A stretch of DNA of 64,000 nt from Aquisediminimonas sp041191345 (GTDB taxonomy: Bacteria > Pseudomonadota > Alphaproteobacteria > Sphingomonadales > Sphingomonadaceae). Shown piece by piece: positions 1 through 8,662 of the stretch. The notes under the pieces were generated by a model that saw only the letters and a list, made by a program, of their open reading frames with translations, did not search any database and was not told the DNA's origin. Each line of letters begins with the position of its first letter. Within the stretch, counting starts at the first letter, position 1. Made by a program: the position numbers and the translations under genes. The DNA lies in NCBI GenBank assembly GCA_041191345.1, contig JBEEOY010000114.1:1-64000 (forward strand). Reading direction: 5' to 3'.

Positions 1-1114
1 TCAAATCATTAAAATCAACCACACCGGCCACGCGCTTGGCCTCAGCATAGGTGCGGGCATAATCTTGCCCCAGCGTGAGCGCAGCGATCAACCCTTGGGC
101 GGTTTCTTCCAACCGCAGCAATTCCCGCAGGCTGAGAAAGTGATCATGAAGAGGGCGGACCAATTCAAAATATTGGGGATCATTGGGGTAAAAGGATTTT
201 GACTCACGTAGGCTGCCATCATCTTTGGCCCAGGCCTTTATCAGGCTGTCGAGCGTCTCAACCCGCCCCGCAACCTCGCGGGCGCGCCAATCAGTAATGT
301 GCTGGCCATAGCCTTGCAGCCGGGTACCCGGGGCAGAGGTAAACATCTGCTGCACCGCCACCAGCGTCGCCAGATCAAAACCATCATCCGCACAGCCTGC
401 GCGCACATGGGCGGCCACATCCAAGGCCCCCAGCCCCAACCAATTTCGCACGCGGGCATCAACGCCGGGGCCAATCGCCTCCATTGCATCAGGGGCTTGC
501 GCACACCGGCGCAGCAGCGTGCGTGCCGCATCTTCCCCCAAAGTCCGCGCCAGAAAGCTGAGCCGGTCAATCGTGCCCAATTGCCCTTCCCGCTCTGCCT
601 GCGCCACAAGGCTGGCAAGTGCCTCTTCACGCAACTGGCTTTCTTCGCGGCCCTCAACGGGGCGAAAGCCAATCGGCAACCCCGCTTCAGCTGGAAAAGC
701 CGCCAACAGACTTTGCGCAAAGCTGTGGATCGTCTGAATGCGCAAACCGCCGCCGCGAGCATCCAGCACCCGTGCGAACAGCCGCCGGGCCTCGTCCAGC
801 CGATCGCCCAGATGATCCTCGCCAAGGTTGTACAATTCCTTGCGCAAATCTGGGTCGGGCAGCGTCACCCATGCGCCCAGCCGCTCATGCACACGGTCTG
901 CCATTTCAGCGGCACCCGCTTTGGTAAACGTCAGGCACAGGATAGATTCTGGTGCAGCGCCATTAAGCAGCAGGCGCAGCACCCGCGCCGTGAGCACTTG
1001 GGTTTTGCCTGCCCCGGCCGAAGCGGACAGCCAAATCTGCGCGTCCGGCCGAACAGCATCAGCCTGACTGCCCTTCAACTGGGGCAGCGGGTCAAAATGC
1101 TTAAGCCGCGTCAT
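1..1114 (-). CDS. addA: AddA helicase-nuclease subunit, N-terminal part (runs off left edge)
   Basis: About 371 N-terminal residues of the AddA subunit of the AddAB double-strand-break resection enzyme; the rest, including the C-terminal nuclease domain, lies outside the window. Visible are the Walker A motif SASAGAGKT at residues 30-38, the UvrD-type segment LTFTKAGAAEM at 61-71, and VDFNDL close to the window edge, a helicase motif of the UvrD superfamily. The frame is open throughout. The ATG at 1114 overlaps the end of addB by 14 bases, so translation is probably coupled. AddAB replaces RecBCD in Alphaproteobacteria and prepares 3-prime tails for RecA. Confidence 0.95.
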   Translation of the reverse strand, partial: MTRLKHFDPLPQLKGSQADAVRPDAQIWLSASAGAGKTQVLTARVLRLLLNGAAPESILCLTFTKAGAAEMADRVHERLGAWVTLPDPDLRKELYNLGEDHLGDRLDEARRLFARVLDARGGGLRIQTIHSFAQSLLAAFPAEAGLPIGFRPVEGREESQLREEALASLVAQAEREGQLGTIDRLSFLARTLGEDAARTLLRRCAQAPDAMEAIGPGVDARVRNWLGLGALDVAAHVRAGCADDGFDLATLVAVQQMFTSAPGTRLQGYGQHITDWRAREVAGRVETLDSLIKAWAKDDGSLRESKSFYPNDPQYFELVRPLHDHFLSLRELLRLEETAQGLIAALTLGQDYARTYAEAKRVAGVVDFNDL

Positions 1115-4025
1115 TGCGCCCCTGCCATTCTTCCAGCCGCATCAGATGATCATAGTCGCCATAGGCATAATCAGGGTGGATTTTGGCAATGAAAGGCGCT
1201 TCCCCCACCAGCCATTTTGCAGCCGCCGCACGAAATTGGGTAATAATCACATCAACAAATTCATCCGGCGCAATTTGGCCCGCACGCGCACCTGCAGGGG
1301 AAGAGATTTTACCAAAGCCCTGTTTCTCCCGCTGGAAAGACCAATATTCAAAGCCACTGGTCCGACCCGTCAGCCCATCAAACCCACCTTGATCCGCAAT
1401 GAAGCCCAAGAGGCCCAGCTGAAACGCAAAGCCTTCGTTAACTTGCTTTGGACTGGGGGCCTTGCCTGTTTTATAGTCAACGATCGTGAGGCCATCTGCT
1501 CCCGCGTCAAGCCTGTCCACCCGGCCATAAATTTCAACGCCATCGCACTGGGCAGCGCCATCAGCCTCGCTGGCAATGGGCATCCGGCCTTGCGCTCTAT
1601 TGGCCGCCACTTGGTCTTCAACCCAGGCACAGGCCTCAATCAGCCGGGGCAGCCAAAGCGCACGGACCACTGGATGCACAGCGCCGCCATCCAGCGCATG
1701 GCGCATTCGCTGAACCAAGGCTCCGGCGGCATAGCCATCTTGCTTGGCCCAGCCGTCCAGCACCGCATGAATGAGCGTGCCTTTCCATGCCGGGCCGGGG
1801 TCTGCATCTACATCTTCCAGTGCCGACAGTTTCAATATGGCGCGCGCATAAAAGCTATACGGGTCTGCCGCCAGTCTATCGACTTCCGTCACCGAAATGC
1901 GCTTGGGGCGGGCCTCTATTGGCGGGCAAGGGGCCGGCGGCGGCACGCGCTGCGGCGGCATGGCGCTGGCATCCAGCGCGCGGGCCAGCAAATCATAACG
2001 GACTGGGGGCACTGGCAAATGACCCGCCATAGTTTCCAGCCGCAACCAAAAACGTGAGGCGTTGCTGGGCCCACTGCCATCTCTGCGCGCGCGCGTCAGC
2101 AGCACGTGGGGGGCACCCAAAGCGCCCGCCAAATCATGGGCAGACAGGCCAATACGACGTTCCAAACTGGGCAACCCCAGCGCCCGCCGAACGGGTGGCG
2201 CAAGCCACGGATCTGGTGTTGGCAAAGCTGGCCAACTGCCTTCATTCAGCCCCGCCAAAATCATCAAATCTGCCGATTGCAGCTTGGCTTCCAACAGACC
2301 CCAAATAAAGACACGCGGATGGCCCCCACGCGCGGGGCGGCAACTTATGCCATCCAGCAGATCCCGCAACAACCGGGGCAGATCAACCGGGTTGAACGTT
2401 GCTGGGCCTTCGGGTGCAAAACGCTGCAGCTTTGCGAAAAGATCGGCCAAACTTCGCCCCGTTTCACCTGCCCAAACAGCCTCACCCGCCAGAGCCTCCA
2501 GCCCTTGGCGGAGCACATCAAGCAAGTCGGCTAAGCTGCCCCCTTTGGCAAAGCCCGCCTCAATCGGCGCCAACAGCGGCAGTGCAGCCTGCCACCAGAT
2601 GCCTGCCACCTGGCGGCGGCGCGCCGTCCGCGCATCGCCGGTTTCCAGACACCGCGTAATGCCGTCCAGACCCGCAGCTGGACGCGGGCCACGCAAGGCG
2701 AGGTCCAGCGCGCGGGCGCCATCCAGCCACGCCAATCGCGCATCGCCGGCTTGCACCAAGGGATGCTTTAGCAAGCCCAGTAAGGGCACAGGCGCAAAGC
2801 TCTCTGCCGCCGCCGTTGCAAGATCCAGCAGCAACATGCCCGGTGGCGTGGCGGATAATGGCCGCCCGGCAGAGTCATCTGCCTCCACGCCCCAGCGTTT
2901 GAGATGGGCTGTGACGCGCCGGGCCAAGCCCCGATCAGGCGTGACAAGGGCAACTGTGCCGGGCCTGTCCAGCGCCTCGCGAATGGCAAGGGCAATGGCC
3001 TGCGCCTCATCCGCCGGCGTCGCCACTTCAATTGCGTGGACACCCGAAAGCCGCTTTTCCGAAGCGGGAAGGCCAACCCATTTATCCGTAAAGCGCGCCG
3101 GGGCGAGCGCATTAGAAATGGCGCGCGACCGGTCAGGCGCGGCAGCCACATCGCTGCCATAGCGCCATAGCTTCACCTCTGCCCGGCCCACGCCCATGCG
3201 CTCAAGCAGTTGGAACAGATGGAATTGCGGGTGCGATTCAATTGCCCCTTGCCCGTCCACGCCACCAATGGCCGCCCATTCCTCTTCGGGCATATGCTGG
3301 TCCAGCCCAGCAAGGATCACATGCCCATTGGCAAGGCGCGCCAACCTGCGCAGCAGCCGCGCCACTGCAGGTGCGCCCGTGCTGATGCCCGCTGCCATCA
3401 CAAATCCGGGCGCGCCCTCAGCCGCCCAACGGTCCGCCACGCGCGTCAACAGCGCGTTGCGCCGGGCCGCCAAGTCCATCACGCCGCGCGTGCTGCATTC
3501 CTCGGGCCAGCGAGCCAACACCCGCATCAACAAGTCTAGGGCCGCTTCCCAATGGGCCGACAAACCTTCGGCCAGCTCTATGCTGCGCAAATCGGCAAGG
3601 CTGCGTTCTTCCACCAATAACTGGTCAAGCACGCGGCCCAAATTGCCCGCCAGCCGCAAGGCTTGGGCGGCATCTAAAGGGCTTTCCTGCTGCAACAGCC
3701 GGGCCAAGATCATCTGGCGCTGCAAGGGCTCAATTGCAGGCGGTAATGGCGCTTCGCTCAACGGGTCTAGCGCCGGACCGGTGCGGTCATCCAGCTCTGG
3801 GTCGCCAATCGGCACCAGCCGGGGCATCAGCAAGCCTTGGTCTGCTTTGCGCACAAAGGCATCGCTTATCGCTTGGACAGCACGATTATTGGGCAGCAAG
3901 ATAATGCCGCGGGCCAGCGCCATTGGGTCTGCCCCATGCTGTGCCAAAACCCCCGTCACCAAAGCATCAGCAAAGGCCCGGTGCGGCGGAATCGTGTAAA
4001 CGGCGGGGTCGCGCCGTTCAGCCAT
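1101..4025 (-). CDS. addB: AddB double-strand break repair subunit
   Basis: A 974-residue protein of the length and style of alphaproteobacterial AddB, the partner of AddA in end resection. The C-terminal third holds a PD-(D/E)XK (RecB-family) nuclease domain: the segment TIVDYKTGKAP near residues 847-857 gives the catalytic Asp850 and Lys852. The N-terminal region is helicase-like but inactive in this family, as is usual for AddB. The start overlaps the end of murU by 8 bases and the stop overlaps addA by 14 bases. It therefore belongs to the divL-tsaE-amgK-murU-addB-addA transcription unit. Confidence 0.95.
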   Translation of the reverse strand: MAERRDPAVYTIPPHRAFADALVTGVLAQHGADPMALARGIILLPNNRAVQAISDAFVRKADQGLLMPRLVPIGDPELDDRTGPALDPLSEAPLPPAIEPLQRQMILARLLQQESPLDAAQALRLAGNLGRVLDQLLVEERSLADLRSIELAEGLSAHWEAALDLLMRVLARWPEECSTRGVMDLAARRNALLTRVADRWAAEGAPGFVMAAGISTGAPAVARLLRRLARLANGHVILAGLDQHMPEEEWAAIGGVDGQGAIESHPQFHLFQLLERMGVGRAEVKLWRYGSDVAAAPDRSRAISNALAPARFTDKWVGLPASEKRLSGVHAIEVATPADEAQAIALAIREALDRPGTVALVTPDRGLARRVTAHLKRWGVEADDSAGRPLSATPPGMLLLDLATAAAESFAPVPLLGLLKHPLVQAGDARLAWLDGARALDLALRGPRPAAGLDGITRCLETGDARTARRRQVAGIWWQAALPLLAPIEAGFAKGGSLADLLDVLRQGLEALAGEAVWAGETGRSLADLFAKLQRFAPEGPATFNPVDLPRLLRDLLDGISCRPARGGHPRVFIWGLLEAKLQSADLMILAGLNEGSWPALPTPDPWLAPPVRRALGLPSLERRIGLSAHDLAGALGAPHVLLTRARRDGSGPSNASRFWLRLETMAGHLPVPPVRYDLLARALDASAMPPQRVPPPAPCPPIEARPKRISVTEVDRLAADPYSFYARAILKLSALEDVDADPGPAWKGTLIHAVLDGWAKQDGYAAGALVQRMRHALDGGAVHPVVRALWLPRLIEACAWVEDQVAANRAQGRMPIASEADGAAQCDGVEIYGRVDRLDAGADGLTIVDYKTGKAPSPKQVNEGFAFQLGLLGFIADQGGFDGLTGRTSGFEYWSFQREKQGFGKISSPAGARAGQIAPDEFVDVIITQFRAAAAKWLVGEAPFIAKIHPDYAYGDYDHLMRLEEWQGRNDAA

Positions 4026-4779
4026 GGGCGATGACAGCCTCTGTCACCGGGATGGCCGCTGGCGTGCCGACATCAAACCACAGCCCTTGATGGACAAGGC
4101 CAAAGCAACGCCCCTCGGCAATGGCGCGATCCCAGAAGAGATTGGTGGAAAATGGCCCCTCAGGCGCATCTTTCAACACGCGCTTCGACATCATCTGAAT
4201 GCCCGTATACACGAAAGGCGCAACTTTGCCGGGCTGACGGCGCGACAACCGGCCCAGCCCATCCATATAGAAATCACCCGCGCCATTATGGTTATGCGCC
4301 CGCGCCTGTGGCACCAGCAGCAACAGCGCGTCCATCATCGCGTCATCCCAGCGGCTTGCCAAAAGGCGCAATGTATTGACGGGGCCGTCGACCCATAGAT
4401 TATCGCTGTTCACGCACAAAAACGGGTCAGCATCAATTAAGTGCTGGGCGTGCATCAGACCGCCCCCTGTTTCCAGCAATTGGGCGCGTTCATCCGAAAT
4501 CACTATTTCTGGCCCAACAGCACGGCGCTGGACATGCGCCTCCAGCGCATCAGCAAGATAATGGACGTTGACCACGGCCTTTTCGACGCCGCCTTCGGCC
4601 AGCCGATCCAGACAATGATCAAGCAATGTCTTGCCCCCCACTTCCACCAGCGGCTTGGGCCGCGTGGCGGTTAGAGGGCGCATCCGTTTGCCCAACCCGG
4701 CCGCCATAACCATTGCAGTGCGCGGGGGGGCTGCGTCCACATCTGCCGAAACAGCCAAAGGCTTGCGGGCGGTGCTCAT
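4018..4779 (-). CDS. murU: Nucleotidyltransferase, probable N-acetylmuramate 1-phosphate uridylyltransferase
   Basis: A 253-residue sugar nucleotidyltransferase. The nucleotide-binding signature AAGLGKRMRP lies at residues 26-35, followed by TRPKPLVEVGGK with the conserved lysine, and a metal-binding Asp in CVNSDNLW. In the MurU/AmgK peptidoglycan recycling pathway, known from Pseudomonas putida and Alphaproteobacteria, MurU turns N-acetylmuramate 1-phosphate into UDP-MurNAc and bypasses de novo synthesis. The adjacent, four-base-overlapping kinase gene (amgK) is what makes MurU the preferred call over a generic glucose- or mannose-1-phosphate nucleotidyltransferase. Confidence 0.85.
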   Translation of the reverse strand: MSTARKPLAVSADVDAAPPRTAMVMAAGLGKRMRPLTATRPKPLVEVGGKTLLDHCLDRLAEGGVEKAVVNVHYLADALEAHVQRRAVGPEIVISDERAQLLETGGGLMHAQHLIDADPFLCVNSDNLWVDGPVNTLRLLASRWDDAMMDALLLLVPQARAHNHNGAGDFYMDGLGRLSRRQPGKVAPFVYTGIQMMSKRVLKDAPEGPFSTNLFWDRAIAEGRCFGLVHQGLWFDVGTPAAIPVTEAVIAHG

Positions 4780-5762
4780 GGCTGAAAATCAACCCAATAG
4801 GCTGCGCGCTTTTCCGCCGGCACATAGCTGTCAAACCAGTGGCGCACTGGCGCCATATTCGGCTGTGCCAAATTGCGCTCCAACAGGCCCCACATCCGTG
4901 GCTGAAAGCTGGTATAATGCGGCTTACCATCGCGCTTCCACAGGCGAACAAACACTCCCAAAATGCGGGTGTTGCGCTGTGCCCCCAGCGCCCAATATGC
5001 CGCCTCAAACTCTGCACCCTGGCCAGTTTCTGCCATGTAGCGCGCCAATTCTGCCGCCTCGACAGATGGGCTTACATCGCGCCTTGCATCTTCCAGCATC
5101 GAGACAAGATCATAAGCAGGGTGGCCGACCAGCGCATCTTGGAAATCAAGCAGGCCAAAACGTGCCACGCCCGATTTTCCCTCAAGCAGCATGATGTTTT
5201 CGGCATGATAGTCGCGCAATTCGGTAACATTTTGGCCCTGCGCCTCAATTGGGGCGAGCGCCTCTTCCCACGCCGCGATAAAGCTCTGCTTATCAACATC
5301 AAGGCCAACGGCAGGGCAATACCAATCCGTAAACAGCCCAATTTCATCAAGCCATTGCGCCAAGCCATGCGGCTTGAGCCCGGCAGGTGGGGCATGGCGA
5401 TGCAGCGCAATCAGCACATCTACAACGCCTGCATAAATGCTGCGTTCCTGCGAGAGATCAGCATCGACGGTTTCGCGCATCCGCACCGCGCCAAAATCTT
5501 CAATCAGCAGCAAGCCCTGATCTAAATCACGCGCCAAAATCTGCGGTGCAGCAAGGCCAATCGACGTCAGATATTCTGCGACATGAATGAAAGGCCGTGG
5601 GTCTTCCTGCGGTGGCGGCGCATCCATCAGGACTGCGCTGCGCGCGCCATCAACAATGCGGAAATAGCGGCGGAATGAAGCATCGCCAGCCAGCGGCAAA
5701 ATCTGCGCGCCAGCCCAGCCAGCTTGATCCAAAAAAGCCACAGCACCGGGCGGAGGAGTCAT
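4776..5762 (-). CDS. amgK: Anomeric MurNAc/GlcNAc kinase of the aminoglycoside phosphotransferase fold
   Basis: A 328-residue kinase of the aminoglycoside phosphotransferase family. Catalytic elements are LRDYHAENIM (the catalytic Asp loop) and GLLDFQDALVGHPAYDL (the metal-binding Asp). AmgK phosphorylates the anomeric hydroxyl of recycled MurNAc or GlcNAc and hands MurNAc-1-P to MurU, encoded next. The chosen ATG at 5762 overlaps the tsaE stop as ATGA. An in-frame ATG at 5774 has a better GGGAAG ribosome site four bases upstream and is a real alternative that adds four residues. The open frame extends further upstream, but only inside tsaE. Confidence 0.85.
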   Translation of the reverse strand: MTPPPGAVAFLDQAGWAGAQILPLAGDASFRRYFRIVDGARSAVLMDAPPPQEDPRPFIHVAEYLTSIGLAAPQILARDLDQGLLLIEDFGAVRMRETVDADLSQERSIYAGVVDVLIALHRHAPPAGLKPHGLAQWLDEIGLFTDWYCPAVGLDVDKQSFIAAWEEALAPIEAQGQNVTELRDYHAENIMLLEGKSGVARFGLLDFQDALVGHPAYDLVSMLEDARRDVSPSVEAAELARYMAETGQGAEFEAAYWALGAQRNTRILGVFVRLWKRDGKPHYTSFQPRMWGLLERNLAQPNMAPVRHWFDSYVPAEKRAAYWVDFQP

Positions 5763-6214
5763 TTGAAGGGCCATCGATCTTCCCAAGACGGGGACAGACG
5801 GGCTGTCAAGCGGCGCGGCCCATCTGCAGGCAGCGAGATGTGGAGACGCAGCGTTTGCGGCCATAGCCAAGCCAGACGTTCGGGCCATTCAATGACCAGC
5901 GCGCCATCATAGAGCGCATCATCCAGCCCCAATTCCTCCGCATCCTCCGGGCTATCCAGCCGATAAAGATCAACATGCCAGAGCGGCAAGCGGATCTGCG
6001 GCGGGGCATAAGGAATAACGAGGGCAAAGCTGGGGCTCGGCGCATCTTCTTCCAGCCCCAATTCAGCCAAAATGCCGCGGGTCAGGCTGGTCTTGCCTGC
6101 TCCCAAATCGCCCGACAGGGCCACGACATCGCCCGCGCGCAACAGCGCACCAAGGGCTTGCCCCGCATCATGCGTGGCCTGTGCATCGGGTAATGAAAGT
6201 GTTTTTTCAATCAT
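5759..6214 (-). CDS. tsaE: tRNA threonylcarbamoyladenosine biosynthesis ATPase TsaE
   Basis: A 151-residue P-loop ATPase. The Walker A motif GDLGAGKT is at residues 35-42, and the family signature HVDLYRL, close to the switch region, is followed by GLDDALYDGALVIEWPER. TsaE works with TsaB and TsaD to put threonylcarbamoyl on A37 of ANN-decoding tRNAs. Length and motif order match the family. The start overlaps the divL stop by four bases (ATGA) and the stop overlaps amgK in the same way. Confidence 0.95.
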   Translation of the reverse strand: MIEKTLSLPDAQATHDAGQALGALLRAGDVVALSGDLGAGKTSLTRGILAELGLEEDAPSPSFALVIPYAPPQIRLPLWHVDLYRLDSPEDAEELGLDDALYDGALVIEWPERLAWLWPQTLRLHISLPADGPRRLTARLSPSWEDRWPFK

Positions 6215-8571
6215 AGGCGCGGCAACTCTATCTGCACCGCGGTGCCCAAGCCAAGCTCTGAAATCAAGCTGAGTGTCCCGCCATGGCCTTCGACATATTG
6301 GCGCGCCAAAGGCAGGCCCAGCCCAAGCGCCCGGCCAGTGGCATCTGCCGCCTGTGCGCCCGCGCGGCTAAACCGATCCAGTGCCCGGGCTTGATCGCGC
6401 GCATCCATGCCTGGGCCATTATCCGAAACAACAATGAGCGCCGTGGCATCATTGCCGCTGCCATGGATAAGAACACGCCCCCCATCTGGCGTATAAACAA
6501 TGGCATTCTCTAACAGCTGGTCAATGGCCTGACGCAATCGCCGCACATCGCCGCGTATCATGCCCAGCGAGGCCTGAAGATCGAGCACGAACTCTAGCTG
6601 CTTGGCCTCAATTTGCGGCTCAAAAGCCTGTGCCGCCTCTGCCAGCATCGCCGCCAAATCCACAGATTTGCGCTCCATAGGCAAGGCACCCGCATCGCCT
6701 TGGGTTAAATCCAGCACATTATCAATCAACGTGCCGAGCCGCCCCGTCGACTCCAAGATCGCTGCAATATAGTCTGCCGCTTGCGGAGACAGCGTCCCTG
6801 CAAGACCGCCCTGGAGCATTTCTGCAAAGCCCTGAATAGAGGTGAGTGGCGTCCGCAACTCATAGCTCATATTGGCGACAAAGGCTGTTTTGACGCGGTC
6901 CGCCTCTTCCAGAGCAAGGGCGCGTTCCCGCAGCATCTGTTCCACATGGCGGCTGTCTGTCACGTCCAGCATAGTAAAGAGCGCCGCCCCATCGGGGAGC
7001 GGGACCGCCGCAAAATCATATTGGCGGCCATTACGCAGCGCAAAGCGCCCCGTGCGTTGTTTGCGCTCTTGCGTGGCCGAGCGGACCAACTCCCGCATCA
7101 GGCGAGCCCGTTCTGGCGCAGCAAGCTTGGGCGCGATTGCCTCGACCAGCGCATCAACTCGCGGATGGCCCGATAGAAAATCTTCTTCAAAATCCCAAAC
7201 ATCAACAAAGCGGCGGTTCCACGTTGTCAGCCGCCCACTCGCTTCAAAAACGCCAATAGCTTCAAACAAATTATCCAGCGTGGCGCGCCGAACACGCAAC
7301 AGAGTGTCCCGCGCAATTGCCAATTGGGCCTGCTCGGTGCGGTCTTCAAAAATGGTCAGCAGCCCGCCATCTGGCAAAGGCTGCGCTACACAGCGCAAAT
7401 GGGCCCCGCCGGGCAGAACCCAGCTTTCCTCAATTGCGCCATCTGCTCTGGTAAACCATTGGCGGCGCTCTGCTTTCCATGCGGGAAAATCCCGCATTTC
7501 AGGCACGCGCCGGGCTTCGCGCATCCGATCTAACAGCCGATCAAAATCGGGGCGCTCCGCCACCCATTCAGGCTTTAGGCTAAAAAGTTGCTGGAACGGG
7601 CGGTTGCAAAAAACCAGCCCATGGTCGGGCGCAAACTGGGCAACAGCGGCCGACAACCGGTCCAGCGTATCGCGCTGTGCCTCAGCAAAGCGACGAAAGG
7701 CGGCACGCGCCCGTTCGACATCTTCGACATCAATGGCATAGCCAGCAACACCTGCATCCCCCAGCGGCACATCGACAATGCGGATGGTGCGCCGTTCGCC
7801 CGTCAGTGTCGCGGGCACAATCCGCCATACAGCTTGGCCGCTTTGCATCGCCTCGGCAGCTGCTTGCACCGGTGAGAGGCCCTGAGCATTATCAGATAAT
7901 TCAAGGCCACGCTGCACAACTTCTTGTGCGCTTTCTGCTTCCACCGCTCGGACATAAGCAGAATTCACCCGCATCAGCCGCAAATCCGGCCCGCGATGCC
8001 ACATGGGAAATGGAGCAGCTTCTAGCAAGCCCGATATCGTCGCAAAATCGGCAGACAAATGGCCGACATCTGCTGTTAGGCGGGCAATTTCGGCACTGGT
8101 TTCCGTCGCATCAAAAAACCAGATGGTTACGGCTTTTGGCCCCGCAATTCGGCTAGAGGCTAAAGCGCCCTTCGCCAGCAAGGTTCGATTGCCTTTTTGC
8201 GGCACAAAGCTGCGCGTAAAGCTGCGAGCTGTTTTTCGAGCCGCGGCAATATCTTCTTCCAACGCGACCAGGTCTTGGGCGGTAAGGCCAGCATCACTGG
8301 TAGATAAATCCGCCAGCTTTTCAGGCATCCGCGCCAGCCCCAGCCACGACATAAGGCGCGGTTGGGCCTCTATTTTACCATTTTGACGGACAAGCAAGGG
8401 GCTGGCAGGTGCACCATCCAAAAGAATGGCCAGTCGATCTGCCTGATCGCTACTGCGGCCAACACGCCGTTGCAGGCTAAGGCCAGTGGCAAGCGCCCAT
8501 GCGCTCGCCGCAAGCCAAAGCGCCATGACGGATCCCGCCAGAAACGCGGCTGTGGTCGAGAGAGTTACCAT
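6211..8571 (-). CDS. divL: DivL-type PAS sensor pseudo-histidine kinase with Tyr in place of the phospho-acceptor His
   Basis: A 786-residue membrane-anchored kinase homologue. One transmembrane segment lies at about residues 8-30, several PAS-like regions at about 175-545, a DHp/HisKA helix at about 555-625 and a HATPase_c domain at about 640-786, with the N box LLENAIVYTP, G1 box DNGPGM (717-722) and the GLGLPLARQYVEGHGG segment. The H-box reads NMSYELRTPLT, so the acceptor position (570) is tyrosine. This is the hallmark of DivL of Caulobacter (Tyr550, 769 residues), an essential regulator of the CckA-CtrA cell-cycle phosphorelay. The ATG directly follows a GGGGG run, so the exact start is less certain. 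The ahcY terminator lies just upstream. Confidence 0.88.
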   Translation of the reverse strand: MVTLSTTAAFLAGSVMALWLAASAWALATGLSLQRRVGRSSDQADRLAILLDGAPASPLLVRQNGKIEAQPRLMSWLGLARMPEKLADLSTSDAGLTAQDLVALEEDIAAARKTARSFTRSFVPQKGNRTLLAKGALASSRIAGPKAVTIWFFDATETSAEIARLTADVGHLSADFATISGLLEAAPFPMWHRGPDLRLMRVNSAYVRAVEAESAQEVVQRGLELSDNAQGLSPVQAAAEAMQSGQAVWRIVPATLTGERRTIRIVDVPLGDAGVAGYAIDVEDVERARAAFRRFAEAQRDTLDRLSAAVAQFAPDHGLVFCNRPFQQLFSLKPEWVAERPDFDRLLDRMREARRVPEMRDFPAWKAERRQWFTRADGAIEESWVLPGGAHLRCVAQPLPDGGLLTIFEDRTEQAQLAIARDTLLRVRRATLDNLFEAIGVFEASGRLTTWNRRFVDVWDFEEDFLSGHPRVDALVEAIAPKLAAPERARLMRELVRSATQERKQRTGRFALRNGRQYDFAAVPLPDGAALFTMLDVTDSRHVEQMLRERALALEEADRVKTAFVANMSYELRTPLTSIQGFAEMLQGGLAGTLSPQAADYIAAILESTGRLGTLIDNVLDLTQGDAGALPMERKSVDLAAMLAEAAQAFEPQIEAKQLEFVLDLQASLGMIRGDVRRLRQAIDQLLENAIVYTPDGGRVLIHGSGNDATALIVVSDNGPGMDARDQARALDRFSRAGAQAADATGRALGLGLPLARQYVEGHGGTLSLISELGLGTAVQIELPRL

Positions 8572-8585
8572 CCCCCAAAATACGC

Positions 8586-8616
8586 AAAGAGGCCCGACAC
8601 CATGTCGGACCTCTTA
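8586..8616 (-). terminator. Rho-independent terminator of ahcY
   Basis: An 11-base-pair stem with one mismatch (arms 8589-8599 and 8603-8613, loop of 3). Read on the minus strand it is followed by TTTGCGTATTTT. It lies between the ahcY stop and the divL start and should end most ahcY transcripts. The divL operon then needs read-through or a promoter close to its start. Confidence 0.75.
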
Positions 8617-8662
8617 CGAAAATCGGCGACGGAAAGAAACCGCCCCTTAGTCTTAAAACCGA

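Noticed and set aside
299..1192. Long plus-strand open frame of 297 codons opposite addA
   Set aside because: It lies opposite addA, whose frame has clear helicase motifs; the product has no recognisable domain and is dominated by His/Gln/Pro from reversed codons.
2062..3162. Plus-strand 366-codon open frame opposite addB
   Set aside because: Ser/Arg/Ala-rich antisense shadow of addB with no motif.
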